The translations under genes were made by a program, and so were the position numbers. DNA of 58,410 nt from an uncultured Collinsella sp. (GTDB lineage: Bacteria > Actinomycetota > Coriobacteriia > Coriobacteriales > Coriobacteriaceae): positions 1 to 58,410 of the forward strand of contig CABRNM010000009.1 of NCBI GenBank assembly GCA_902472315.1, given 5' to 3'. This document shows positions 17,565 through 25,438 of the stretch, piece by piece; the first letter of the stretch is position 1; each line of letters starts with the position of its first letter. A model generated the notes under the pieces. The model worked only from the letters and a program-made list of their open reading frames with translations, did not search any database and was not told where the DNA came from.

Positions 17565-17643
17565 ACACCGCATCACCTCGTTAAGTAATTTACACGTTTA
17601 GTTAATAGATTACATACATCATAATACTAAACATCCTAAAGCG

Positions 17644-17670
17644 AAAAAAGGCCCGAGAAATCGGGCCTTA
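17644..17670 (-). terminator. Terminator of the M42 peptidase gene
   Basis: On the minus strand AAGGCCCGA pairs with TCGGGCCTT around TTTC, followed by a T-run. It starts 33 bases past the stop codon. Confidence 0.9.
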
Positions 17671-17702
17671 GCGATTGGTCAGCCGAGTCGCAAGCTGCTC
17701 CC

Positions 17703-18746
17703 CTAGCGCTGCACGTAGGCGCGGACGAGCTCGTAGGTGTTGCGCACGCCGTCGATGTGGCTGCGCTCGTAGTTGTGGCTCGCGTACACACCGGGGCCGA
17801 TCAGGCCGTGACGGATGTCGTAGCCGGCAGACAGCGTGGCCTCAACGTCCGAGCCGTAATGCGGGTACACGTCGATGGCGTAATCAAGCTCGAGCTCGCG
17901 CGCGATATTGGACAGCGTGGTCACCAGATCGTAGTTATAGGGGCCACCCGAATCCTTGGCGCAGATCGACACCATGCGCTCGGTGCAGCCCAGGTCGTCG
18001 CCCACGCAGCCCATGTCAACGCTGATCATCTCGCGCGTGTCGGCCGGCACGAAGGCGCCGCCGTGGCCGACCTCCTCGTACACGGTAAAGAGCAGCGACA
18101 CCTTGCGCGAAAGCGTCACCTCGCCGTCAGCAACGGCACGGGCCAGACCCAGCAGAATCGACGCCGACAGTTTGTCATCCAGGAAGCGGCTCTTGATGTA
18201 GCCGCTCTCCGTCACCGTGGTACGCGGATCCATAGCGATGATGTCGCCGGTCTGAACGCCCAGCTCAAGCACGTCGTCCTTGCTGTCGACGTTCTCGTCG
18301 AGCAGGATTTCCATGTTCTTCTCGACGGTCTTGACCGGCTCGTCGGCCACGTGCGCCGAGGGCTCGGTATTGAGGACCACACCCGTGTACACATTGCCGT
18401 CACGCGTGTAGACGGTGCAGTTCTCGCCATCGGCCGTAGACCACTGATGCCCGCCGAGCGTCGTGGGACGCAGGCGGCCATTGTCCTTGATGGAGCGCAC
18501 CATGGCGCCCAGGGTGTCGACATGGCTCGCCAACACAAGCGGCTCACCCTCGCCACCAAGCTCAACGAGCACGTTGCCCTTATTAGAACGTTCAGGCCCA
18601 AACCCCATATCGCGCAGGGTCTCCATCAGATAATCAGTCGCCGCACGGGTATAGCCCGTAGGCGAAGCAATAGAAGTCAGCGTCTTAAGCTGTCCCGCGA
18701 TATAGGAGAGCGTCTCCTCTAGAGAAGCATCGATTACAGAAGCCAT
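17703..18746 (-). CDS. M42-family metallopeptidase
   Basis: This is a 347-residue cytosolic aminopeptidase of the M42 family, whose members are dinuclear metal enzymes that trim peptides as large homo-oligomers. Metal ligands and catalytic residues visible: ASHVDTLG (H-x-D), FLDDKLSAS (bridging Asp), YEEVGHGG (Glu-Glu), SVDMG, and the C-terminal YASHNYERSH histidine. The length is typical. The start at 18746 (MASVIDAS) is favoured because GGAAGG lies 8 bases upstream; an in-frame ATG two codons earlier would overlap the ribosome site. It is monocistronic, with its own terminator. Confidence 0.93.
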   Translation of the reverse strand: MASVIDASLEETLSYIAGQLKTLTSIASPTGYTRAATDYLMETLRDMGFGPERSNKGNVLVELGGEGEPLVLASHVDTLGAMVRSIKDNGRLRPTTLGGHQWSTADGENCTVYTRDGNVYTGVVLNTEPSAHVADEPVKTVEKNMEILLDENVDSKDDVLELGVQTGDIIAMDPRTTVTESGYIKSRFLDDKLSASILLGLARAVADGEVTLSRKVSLLFTVYEEVGHGGAFVPADTREMISVDMGCVGDDLGCTERMVSICAKDSGGPYNYDLVTTLSNIARELELDYAIDVYPHYGSDVEATLSAGYDIRHGLIGPGVYASHNYERSHIDGVRNTYELVRAYVQR

Positions 18747-19265
18747 GTGCATCCTTCCAAGCAAAACTAAGACCGAATCCCGATTTTAACCGTTCTGCAC
18801 GCGCAAGGCTCTGGGAGCCGAGCCACCTCTAGACGTCCTCACGCCGATTTTGCGCACGCGCACGGCTTACAATCCCAATCTTGCATAAATCCTATCGGTA
18901 TCTGCATAGAAATGAGGACTCTTTTTGCTTCGTCTCAGGGTACCCCACCTTGGGCCGTGCAAAAAACGGAGTATTCAGCACCGTGGGCCCCAACGACCCC
19001 ATCGCGAACGACAAAACGACGCGGTTACAGCAGTGTTGCAGGTCGTTGCAAAGCAGAAACTCAGTAACAACCCCCTCCACTCATCGATAGCCCGCCCACA
19101 ATGGCTGTCGATGGGCGCCTGCGGGCCACTACGGGTCATTCAAAACGTTATGCATTTTTAAGAGCTTGCTGAATACTCCCAAAAATGCACGCTGGGAAGT
19201 GCACCACCTATCCGCAGCGGGCAGCATGCCTTGGTTTTGCCCGTCTCGGGGCATCGACGCAGCAC
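18747..19265. other. Intergenic region containing repeat element copy A
   Basis: There is no credible gene between the M42 peptidase and fucO. The region holds a 237-bp element (18955-19191), annotated separately, preceded by TACAAT (18868-18873), which could be a -10 box. A short GTTATGCATTTTTAAG segment near 19147 resembles the element's own end. The rest shows nothing I can name. Confidence 0.5.
18955..19191. repeat. Element with inverted ends, copy A (possible ncRNA or MITE)
   Basis: The left end has CCGTGCA followed by CGGAGTATTCAGCA (18955-18980). The right end has TTGCTGAATACTCCC followed by AAAAATGCACG (19166-19191). The ends are inverted and could pair through CGTGCA (6 bp) and GGAGTATTCAGCA (13 bp), separated by an A-rich internal loop. 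A TCTTGCATA motif lies 76 bases upstream. Copy B (25631-25866) has the same ends, the same upstream motif at the same distance and nearly the same interior length (185 versus 184), but a different interior sequence. Confidence 0.65.
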
Positions 19266-19297
19266 AAAAAGCCCCGCCGTGCGTAGCACGGCGGGGC
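19266..19297 (-). terminator. Terminator of fucO
   Basis: GCCCCGCCGTGC and GCACGGCGGGGC form a perfect 12-bp stem with a 3-base loop. On the minus strand it is followed by TTTTT. Confidence 0.93.
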
Positions 19298-19350
19298 CAG
19301 CGGCAAGCCAAAAGTCCATACGCCCACAGGCGAAAGAACACCAAACTAGG

Positions 19351-20517
19351 CTAGGCAGCCGGGCAGATCTTCTTGAAGAGCTCGATGACGTCGTCGAGCG
19401 TCGCCTCGCGCGGATTACCCGGGAAGCAGGCGTCGGCCATGGCGTCCTTGGCCAGGACCTCGATCTCGTCGGCCTTCATGGCCTCGCAGACGTGCGGGAT
19501 GTTCACGTCGGCGGAAAGCTGCTTGACAGCGGCGATAGCGGCGTCGGCGGCCTCGTCGGTGCTCATGCCCGTGGTGTCAACGCCCATGGCGACGGCGACC
19601 TTGGCCAGGCGCTCGGCGCAAACCGGCTTGTTGAACTCCATGGCGATCGGCAGCAGCATGGCGCAAGCGACGCCGTGCGGGGTGTCGTAGTGAGCAGACA
19701 GGGTATGAGCCATGGCGTGGTCGATGCCCAGGCCAACATTGGAGAAGCCCATGCCGGCGACATACTGGCCAAGAGCCATGCCCTCACGGCCGGAGCCGGG
19801 CTGGCCGGACTTGGCCTCGGCGACGGAGTCGCGCAGGTTCTCGCTGATCAGCTTAATAGCCTCAAAGTGGAACATGTCGGAGAGCTCCCAAGCACCCTTG
19901 GTGGTGTAGCCCTCGATGGCGTGGGTCAGAGCGTCCATGCCGGTGGAGGCGGTCAGGCCGGCGGGCATGGAGGCCATCATATCGGGGTCGACGACGGCGA
20001 CCTCGGGGGCGTCGTTGGTGTCGACGCACACGAACTTGCGGACCTTCTCGGGGTCGGTGATGACGTAGTTGATGGTCACCTCGGCGGCGGTACCGGCAGT
20101 CGTCGGCACAGCGATGGTGAACACGGCGTGGTTCTTAGTCGGAGCAACGCCCTCGAGGCTGCGGACATCGGCGAACTCGGGGTTGTTGATAATGATGCCG
20201 ATAGCCTTAGCGGTGTCCATGGAGGAGCCACCACCAATGGTCACGATAGCGTCAGCCTCGGCGGCCTTGAAGGCCTCGACGCCGTCCTTGACGTTCTGGA
20301 TAGTGGGGTTGGGCTTGATCTCGGAGTAGAGGCTCCAAGCGATGCCGGCAGCGTCGAGCTCGTCGGTCACCTTAGCGGTAACGCCAAACTTGACCAGATC
20401 GGGGTCGGAGCAGACGAAGATCTTCTTGTAGCCGCGACGCTGGAGCTCGCCGGGGATCTCCTTGATGGCGCCGGAACCATGATAAGAGATGGTGTTGAGA
20501 ACGAAACGATTAGCCAT
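19351..20517 (-). CDS. fucO: Iron-containing alcohol dehydrogenase, lactaldehyde reductase type
   Basis: This 388-residue group III alcohol dehydrogenase is strikingly similar to E. coli FucO along its length, for example NNPEFADVRSLEG, AIPTTAGTAAEVTINYVITD-like segments and GQYVAGMGFSNVGLG. FucO reduces L-lactaldehyde to 1,2-propanediol during fucose or rhamnose fermentation. NAD binding is through GGGSSMDTAK. Iron ligands are in DHAMAHTLSAHYDTPHG. The start at 20517 (MANRFVLNT) follows AGGAGG by 7 bases. No sugar pathway genes are adjacent. The upstream region carries two AACGCTTT/AAAGCGTT motifs, possible operator sites for a LacI-type or catabolite regulator. Confidence 0.9.
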   Translation of the reverse strand: MANRFVLNTISYHGSGAIKEIPGELQRRGYKKIFVCSDPDLVKFGVTAKVTDELDAAGIAWSLYSEIKPNPTIQNVKDGVEAFKAAEADAIVTIGGGSSMDTAKAIGIIINNPEFADVRSLEGVAPTKNHAVFTIAVPTTAGTAAEVTINYVITDPEKVRKFVCVDTNDAPEVAVVDPDMMASMPAGLTASTGMDALTHAIEGYTTKGAWELSDMFHFEAIKLISENLRDSVAEAKSGQPGSGREGMALGQYVAGMGFSNVGLGIDHAMAHTLSAHYDTPHGVACAMLLPIAMEFNKPVCAERLAKVAVAMGVDTTGMSTDEAADAAIAAVKQLSADVNIPHVCEAMKADEIEVLAKDAMADACFPGNPREATLDDVIELFKKICPAA

Positions 20518-20559
20518 TGATAGCCTCCTATCGTGCGCGGGGCACCCGTTACGCCCCGC

Positions 20560-20634
20560 ACTATAAGCCCCTCCTAACGCTTTTGAAACAAAAAAACACG
20601 CGAGAACATCAAAAGTGTTAAAGCGTTTCAACAA
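20560..20634 (-). promoter_or_regulatory. fucO promoter with paired AAAGCGTT operators
   Basis: On the minus strand TATAGT (20560-20565) is a good -10 with no good -35. Upstream lie AACGCTTTTGAAAC (about 20576) and, inverted, GTTAAAGCGTTTCAAC (about 20618). Their GAAACGCTTTAA form resembles LacI/CcpA-type operators, which suggests activation or repression linked to carbon source. Confidence 0.4.
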
Positions 20635-20663
20635 CTGGTATCGTCACCACCAGACCACTAAAC

Positions 20664-20692
20664 AAAAAGGGGCGGCCGAGATGGCCGTCCCC
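20664..20692 (-). terminator. Terminator of the DUF1275 gene
   Basis: On the minus strand GGGGACGGCC pairs with GGCCGCCCC (one mismatch) and is followed by TTTTTG. It lies 57 bases past the stop. Between them is a TGACAAAGGGACTG...CTGTCA palindrome remnant. Confidence 0.75.
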
Positions 20693-20748
20693 TCCCCATT
20701 ATCGATCTATCTGACAAAGGGACTGCCCCCCCCTGTCACATCCTGCCG

Positions 20749-21465
20749 CTATTTTTGGCAGGCGTCTTTCCAATCTTCGCAGGCGCGCTTCCAGCGAGAG
20801 CGCAAGTCGCGCTCGCGGTCGATGAACATGATGGCAAACGCGACAAACAGCAGCAAGCTCGCCACGACGATGGCATGCAGGCCCATGCGCTCAATGCACC
20901 AGTTGCCCAGCACGGCGCCAAACACAAAGGTAAAGATCACGCCAAAGTACAGCACGCCGTTTTCCAAAAAGCCGCGCTTGTGGGTGATGATGTAGTCGTC
21001 CACGTTTTGCAGCGCATTGCGCAGGTTACCGATGCACATGGTCGTGGCGATGCCGTGACCATGTATCTTGCGGAAGCTCTCGACCTGCATGCCGCAGGCA
21101 AACGAGGTGAGGCAGTTGGCGAGCAGGTTGTAACCGCCACCGGGGATAAAGCTCACGCCCAGCAAGATGACGGCTTCAAAGAACACCGTCACTTGGCGCC
21201 AGTGAATCACGCTGCCAAACCGCTCGTGAACCAGGTCGGCAAGCATAATGCCCACGGCAAACGACACCACAGGGAAGAAGTAGCGCCCCGCAAGTGCCCA
21301 GTTGCCCTCCGAGATGCTCACGCCCACGAGCAGGATGTTGCCTGTCTGCGCGTTGGCGAAAACATGGTCGCGCCCAATGTACGAATACACGTCCATAAAG
21401 CCACCGGCGAGCGCCAAGATGATGCCCAGCTCAATAGACTCCGATATCTGTTTGGCACGCTGCAT
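20749..21465 (-). CDS. YoaK/DUF1275-family membrane protein
   Basis: This 238-residue protein has about six membrane segments. The family signature is LALAGGFMDVYSYIGRDHVFANAQTGN (about residues 17-43), split over the first helix and loop, with a second conserved part FACGMQVESFRKIHGHGIATTMCIGNLR. The family is widespread and of unknown function; transport has been proposed. The C-terminus is a basic and acidic cytosolic tail. The start at 21465 has AGGAGG 10 bases upstream. It is a single gene with its own terminator, divergent from the YgiQ-type gene. Confidence 0.88.
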   Translation of the reverse strand: MQRAKQISESIELGIILALAGGFMDVYSYIGRDHVFANAQTGNILLVGVSISEGNWALAGRYFFPVVSFAVGIMLADLVHERFGSVIHWRQVTVFFEAVILLGVSFIPGGGYNLLANCLTSFACGMQVESFRKIHGHGIATTMCIGNLRNALQNVDDYIITHKRGFLENGVLYFGVIFTFVFGAVLGNWCIERMGLHAIVVASLLLFVAFAIMFIDRERDLRSRWKRACEDWKDACQK

Positions 21466-21661
21466 CGTCGTGCATCCTCCTTGTTGACGACCCTCTCGTG
21501 CGTTGGCGGAAACATATCCGCCGTTCATACTGTAACCCATTGACAACATGGCGTGCGCACGAGACGGGTTCTCCAACGCGCAGATACACAGTCTGGAAAC
21601 AAACAGCGGGCGCGGCGCCGGCACCCGCATCGACACGCCGATCCGCCAGCTCGTGTACTCC

Positions 21662-21696
21662 ACCAGTCTTTTTAGCCCCGTCCCAAAAAGACTGGT
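21662..21696. repeat. GGGACGG-core hairpin at the YgiQ-type promoter
   Basis: ACCAGTCTTTTT pairs exactly with AAAAAGACTGGT around AGCCCCGTCCC, a core shared with the other intergenic repeats. It directly abuts TACAAT (21697-21702), the likely -10 for the following gene, so the hairpin would replace the -35 region. Confidence 0.75.
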
Positions 21697-21733
21697 TACA
21701 ATTACGTGCAGCATACAAACACCGGGAGGGATC

Positions 21734-23875
21734 GTGGCAAAAAAGCCTCAGCACGCTCAGAACAACCAGCGCAGTCAGCAGGGCAAACAGGGCCAGCAGC
21801 AAAAGCGCGGCGGCAAGGCGCAGGGTGGGCACACCACGCATACCCCAGCAGCGCCCACGCGCCCCTGGCGTCCGGGCCGCGATAAGTTCCTCCCCGTCAG
21901 CCGCGCCGACATGGATGCGCGCGGCTGGGACCAGTGCGACTTTGTCTACATCTGCGGCGACGCCTACGTGGACCACCCTAGCTTTGGTATGGCCATCATC
22001 AGCCGCGTCCTCGACGCGCACGGCTACAAGGTGGGCATCATCTGCCAGCCCGACTGGACCGACCCCGCCAGCATCAGCGTGCTCGGTGAGCCGCGCCTGG
22101 GCTTTCTCGTCAGCGCCGGTAACATGGACTCCATGGTCAACCACTATTCGGTGACCAAGCACCGCCGCCACACCGATGCCTATACCCCCGGTGGCGAGGA
22201 GGGGCGCCGTCCCAACCGAGCCGTCACGGTCTACGGTAACCTCATCCGCCAGACGTTCAAGGACGCCCCCATCATCATCGGCGGCATCGAGGCAAGCCTG
22301 CGCCGCCTGGCCCACTACGACTACTGGCAGGACAAGCTCAAGCGCTCGGTACTGCTCGACTCGGGCGCCGACATTCTCATCTACGGCATGGGCGAGCACG
22401 CGATCGTCGAGATCGCCGACGCGCTCGACGCGGGACTGCCCGTCGATCAGATTACCTATATCAACGGTACCGTCTACCGCACGAGCTCGCTCGACGAGGT
22501 CTACGACTACGACCTGCTGCCCAGCTGGGACGATCTTGCCGCCGACAAGCTCAACTACGCGCGCAGCTTTAACGTGCAGCAGCAGAATATGGACCCCATC
22601 ACCGGGCATCGCCTGGTAGAGCCCTACCCCAACAGCGTCTATGTGGTGCAAAACCCGCCGTCGGCGACACTCACCACCGACGAGATGGACGAGGTGGCCG
22701 AACTCCCCTACGCACGCGATTGGCATCCCGACTACGACGCGGCGGGCGGCGTACCGGCCTTTGCCGAGATCAAGTTTTCCATTAGCTCCAACCGCGGCTG
22801 TTTTGGCGAGTGCTCGTTTTGCGCCCTCACCTTCCACCAGGGCCGCGTGCTGCAGATGCGCAGCCACGACTCGATCATGCGCGAGGCCGAGCTGCTCACG
22901 CGCGATCCCGAGTTTAAGGGCTACATCAACGACGTGGGCGGGCCGACGGCAAACTTTAGCCGTCCCGCCTGCGACAAGCAGCTCAAGCACGGCGTATGCA
23001 AGAACAAGCGATGCCTGTGGCCAAGCGTGTGCAAGAACATGGTGGTCGACGAGAGCGGCTACACACAGCTGCTGCGCGACCTACGCCAGCTGCCGGGCGT
23101 CAAGAAGGTCTTCGTGCGCAGCGGCATCCGCTTCGACTACACCATGGCCGATGCCTCGGACGAGTTTTTGCGCGAACTGCTGGAGCACCATGTCTCGGGC
23201 CAGCTGCGCGTAGCGCCCGAGCACGTGAGCGACGCGGTGCTGTCCGTGATGGGCAAGCCGAGCCGCGCCGTCTACGATGCATTCTGCCGTAAATTTGAAC
23301 GCTTGAATCGCGAGTATGGACTCAAGCAGTATGTGGTGCCGTACCTCATCTCGAGCCACCCGGGCTCAACCATGAAGGAAGCCGTGGACCTTGCCGAGGC
23401 CGTGCGCGACATGGGCTACATGCCCGAGCAAGTGCAGGACTTCTACCCCACGCCGTCCACCATGTCGACGTGCATGTACTACACCGGCGTGGACCCGCGC
23501 ACCATGGAGCCGATCTATGTGGCGCGCGACCCGCACGAGAAGGCCATGCAGCGTGCGCTCATCCAGTATCGCAAGCCCGAGAACTACAAGCTCGTACGCG
23601 AGGCGCTGGAAAAGGCCGGGCGTCGTGACCTGATCGGCTACACCAAGCATTGTCTGATTCGCCCCGTGCCGCCACGCCCGGGCGAGACATCTGCTGGCGG
23701 CGGACACGGCGCTGGCAAGAAAGGCGGCAAGCCGCACGGTGGCGCTGGCGGTGCCGGCAAGGGGCCAAAGGGCAGCAAGGGGCACAGCGGCATGTCGCGC
23801 GCACAGAACACTGCCGGTCGCAATCGCGCGGCCCAGGGACGGCAGGGCGCCAACGGAGGCGGGCGTCGCAACTAG
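21734..23875 (+). CDS. YgiQ-family radical SAM protein
   Basis: This 713-residue protein belongs to the YgiQ (UPF0313) radical SAM family. The cluster motif is CFGECSFC (C-x3-C-x2-C, near residue 360) in SSNRGCFGECSFCALTFHQG. The N-terminal region carries a B12-binding-like segment and IIGGIEASLRRLAHYDYW, both family traits. The substrate is unknown. The GTG at 21734 is preceded by GGGAGGG at ideal distance; earlier in-frame ATGs lie before the promoter-like element. A basic, Gln-rich N-terminal 45 residues and a Gly/Lys-rich C-terminal 60 residues are low-complexity additions. The stop overlaps the stop of the convergent gene. Confidence 0.93.
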   Translation: MAKKPQHAQNNQRSQQGKQGQQQKRGGKAQGGHTTHTPAAPTRPWRPGRDKFLPVSRADMDARGWDQCDFVYICGDAYVDHPSFGMAIISRVLDAHGYKVGIICQPDWTDPASISVLGEPRLGFLVSAGNMDSMVNHYSVTKHRRHTDAYTPGGEEGRRPNRAVTVYGNLIRQTFKDAPIIIGGIEASLRRLAHYDYWQDKLKRSVLLDSGADILIYGMGEHAIVEIADALDAGLPVDQITYINGTVYRTSSLDEVYDYDLLPSWDDLAADKLNYARSFNVQQQNMDPITGHRLVEPYPNSVYVVQNPPSATLTTDEMDEVAELPYARDWHPDYDAAGGVPAFAEIKFSISSNRGCFGECSFCALTFHQGRVLQMRSHDSIMREAELLTRDPEFKGYINDVGGPTANFSRPACDKQLKHGVCKNKRCLWPSVCKNMVVDESGYTQLLRDLRQLPGVKKVFVRSGIRFDYTMADASDEFLRELLEHHVSGQLRVAPEHVSDAVLSVMGKPSRAVYDAFCRKFERLNREYGLKQYVVPYLISSHPGSTMKEAVDLAEAVRDMGYMPEQVQDFYPTPSTMSTCMYYTGVDPRTMEPIYVARDPHEKAMQRALIQYRKPENYKLVREALEKAGRRDLIGYTKHCLIRPVPPRPGETSAGGGHGAGKKGGKPHGGAGGAGKGPKGSKGHSGMSRAQNTAGRNRAAQGRQGANGGGRRN

Positions 23876-24783
23876 GGCAGCGGCGCGCTCGCTGCGTCCA
23901 TCCCACACGCGTGGCGCAGCGAGCGCATTGCCTCAACGAGGATGACGCCGGCGATAGCGACCGTAATTGCCACGTCGAACGGCGTGTTCACAAACCAGAG
24001 CAACGTCATGAGATACGACCCGGCATTAAAGGCAAAATGCAGCAGGATCGTATAGCGAAGCTTTCCGGTCGTCACGAGCACCCAGCCAAAGATGAGGCCG
24101 GCGGCACCCGCGTAGCAACCTTGCACCCAATTCATGTGCATAAAACCGAAGATTGCCGCCTGCAACACAATCGCCGCGGCGATACCCCACGTGCTTGGGG
24201 CCGCCCAGGGCACCATGGCGCCGTCCTGCGCGCTCGCACGACGCCGGCGCTTCCAAAGTGGGCGGCACTGCGGATTAAACGCTCGGAGCGAAAACTCAAA
24301 GATGATGCCGCGCACCAGGAGCTCTTCGCAAAACGGCGCGCCGAGCACCGTGGTCAGGACGGCCAGATAGCTCGTGTCGCCCATGCCCGTCTCCTCGACA
24401 AGTTCGCTGTAATCGGCCGCCGCCTCGGGCAACAGCGACAGCACGGCGTCGGTCACGTAGCCAACGACCACCTGCATGGACAGACCGATCACGACAACGC
24501 AGACGATGCGCTTCCATGCCGCGCCTGTTCCCCCACCGAGCGGGCGCTCGCCCTGCCGGCGCGCCATGAAGGAGCGGGGCCACAGATAACGCCACCACAG
24601 CAGCGCCATCAAATACGACGCCGTCTGAGCGGCAGCCTGGAACCATTGAATATCGAGATTGTCGACCGGATAGCCCGTCAGCACCGACAGGGCATCGAGA
24701 ACCAAAAACAGAACCACGCTCAGGGCTATATCGGCAGCGACAACGCCAAAACAGGCAAGTGCCCAAACCAGCGCATTGAGCAT
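23872..24783 (-). CDS. CPBP-family intramembrane metalloprotease
   Basis: This 303-residue polytopic membrane protein has about eight hydrophobic segments. It carries the CPBP (CAAX protease/Abi) motifs: EELLVRG (motif 1, E-E-x3-R, about residue 155), FGFMHMN (motif 2, about 210) and HFAFN (motif 3, about 250). Bacterial members cleave membrane substrates or act in bacteriocin self-immunity. The start at 24783 has AGGAGG 6 bases before it. Its TAG stop overlaps the TAG of the convergent radical SAM gene by 3 bases. Confidence 0.88.
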   Translation of the reverse strand: MLNALVWALACFGVVAADIALSVVLFLVLDALSVLTGYPVDNLDIQWFQAAAQTASYLMALLWWRYLWPRSFMARRQGERPLGGGTGAAWKRIVCVVVIGLSMQVVVGYVTDAVLSLLPEAAADYSELVEETGMGDTSYLAVLTTVLGAPFCEELLVRGIIFEFSLRAFNPQCRPLWKRRRRASAQDGAMVPWAAPSTWGIAAAIVLQAAIFGFMHMNWVQGCYAGAAGLIFGWVLVTTGKLRYTILLHFAFNAGSYLMTLLWFVNTPFDVAITVAIAGVILVEAMRSLRHACGMDAASAPLP

Positions 24784-24835
24784 GCCAACCTCCTCAAAAC
24801 CGTTCCCTAGTTCTACCACAACTCGGCAGAGAGCT

Positions 24836-24865
24836 GATCCCATGGGGACGGAGGAAAACGGATCA
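24836..24865. repeat. 30-bp GGGGACGGAGG repeat, left of the antitoxin gene
   Basis: Starts GATCCCATGGGGACGGAGG and ends ACGGATCA. One base separates it from the antitoxin stop codon. Same family and orientation as 25234-25263. Confidence 0.85.
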
Positions 24866-24866
24866 C

Positions 24867-25067
24867 TTATTGACGAGAATCGGGCGCAGCGCCAAAGGCC
24901 CCGCTGGGCGAAATGTCGAACGGAAAGGTGCCGCAGCGATTGAACGCGGCGATGAACATGCGGATGGCGTTGGACGGCGTGGTACCCACGAGCTGGGTTG
25001 CCGCCGCGAAGGCCGCCTTTTCCTCGGGCAAGACCTTCGCGACAACCGGGGTCATGTGTTCTGCCAT
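24867..25067 (-). CDS. RelB/DinJ-family antitoxin, orphan
   Basis: This 66-residue protein resembles RelB/DinJ antitoxins: an N-terminal ribbon-helix-helix (VVAKVLPEEKAAFAAATQLVGTTPSNAIRMFIAA, about residues 8-41) followed by the GTFPFDIS segment that usually begins the toxin-binding tail. The start at 25067 has AGGAAG 5 bases upstream. No toxin gene lies on either side, which is unusual. The gene is bracketed by two direct copies of the 30-bp repeat (24836 and 25234), and its upstream region contains three GTATT repeats spaced 10 bases apart, a likely autoregulatory operator. It could be a remnant, a trans-acting antitoxin or a plain repressor. Confidence 0.8.
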   Translation of the reverse strand: MAEHMTPVVAKVLPEEKAAFAAATQLVGTTPSNAIRMFIAAFNRCGTFPFDISPSGAFGAAPDSRQ

Positions 25068-25101
25068 GGCGCTTCCTTTTTGAAACGACGGTGGTGTGGA
25101 T

Positions 25102-25160
25102 AGATGCGGGCCACGCGGCTGGGCGACGGGCTGTGAAGGCAACCCGATTGGCCCGCATCT
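25102..25160 (-). repeat. Stem-loop in the antitoxin leader
   Basis: AGATGCGGGCCA (25102-25113) and TGGCCCGCATCT (25149-25160) are exact inverted repeats with a 35-base loop, lying between the predicted operator and the antitoxin start. There is no T-run. Confidence 0.6.
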
Positions 25161-25182
25161 GGAGTTTGTTTCTACGGCGTTG

Positions 25183-25210
25183 GTATTACTCTGTATTCTT
25201 AAGTATTACC
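25183..25210. promoter_or_regulatory. Candidate antitoxin operator, three GTATT repeats
   Basis: GTATTACT, GTATTCTT and GTATTACC begin at 25183, 25193 and 25203, exactly one helical turn apart. Iterated half-sites on one face of the helix are typical of ribbon-helix-helix repressors. Confidence 0.55.
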
Positions 25211-25233
25211 CCCGCAGATAGAATACCATACCC

Positions 25234-25263
25234 GACCCCATGGGGACGGAGAAATACGGATCA
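25234..25263. repeat. 30-bp GGGGACGGAG repeat, right of the antitoxin gene
   Basis: Starts GACCCCATGGGGACGGAG and ends ACGGATCA; about three differences from the copy at 24836. Direct orientation. Confidence 0.8.
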
Positions 25264-25282
25264 TTTTGTTGCTAAGTAGTAT

Positions 25283-25438
25283 TTAGAGCGTGATGATGTC
25301 CGAGATATTGAGGGCCCGAGCGTCAGCGGCATCGTGCGTGGCAAGCAGGAGCATGCGGCCGTCGAGCGCCGGCGCCCAGGGCGCGCGATCGCCCACGGCA
25401 AGCGCAAGCTCCGCTGCAACCCCGCCGTCAGCAGGGCC
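25283..25438 (-). pseudogene. Possible ABC-ATPase C-terminal remnant
   Basis: The last 45 or so residues of an open frame read LLLATHDAADAR...SDIITL, like the H-loop and C-terminal end of a small ABC transporter ATPase. Upstream residues show no Walker or signature motif and the frame runs into repeat element B. I treat it as a decayed fragment at best. Confidence 0.2.

Noticed and set aside
19231..20520. Plus-strand frame opposite fucO
   Set aside because: Gly/Val/Asp-rich antisense shadow of a clearly conserved gene.
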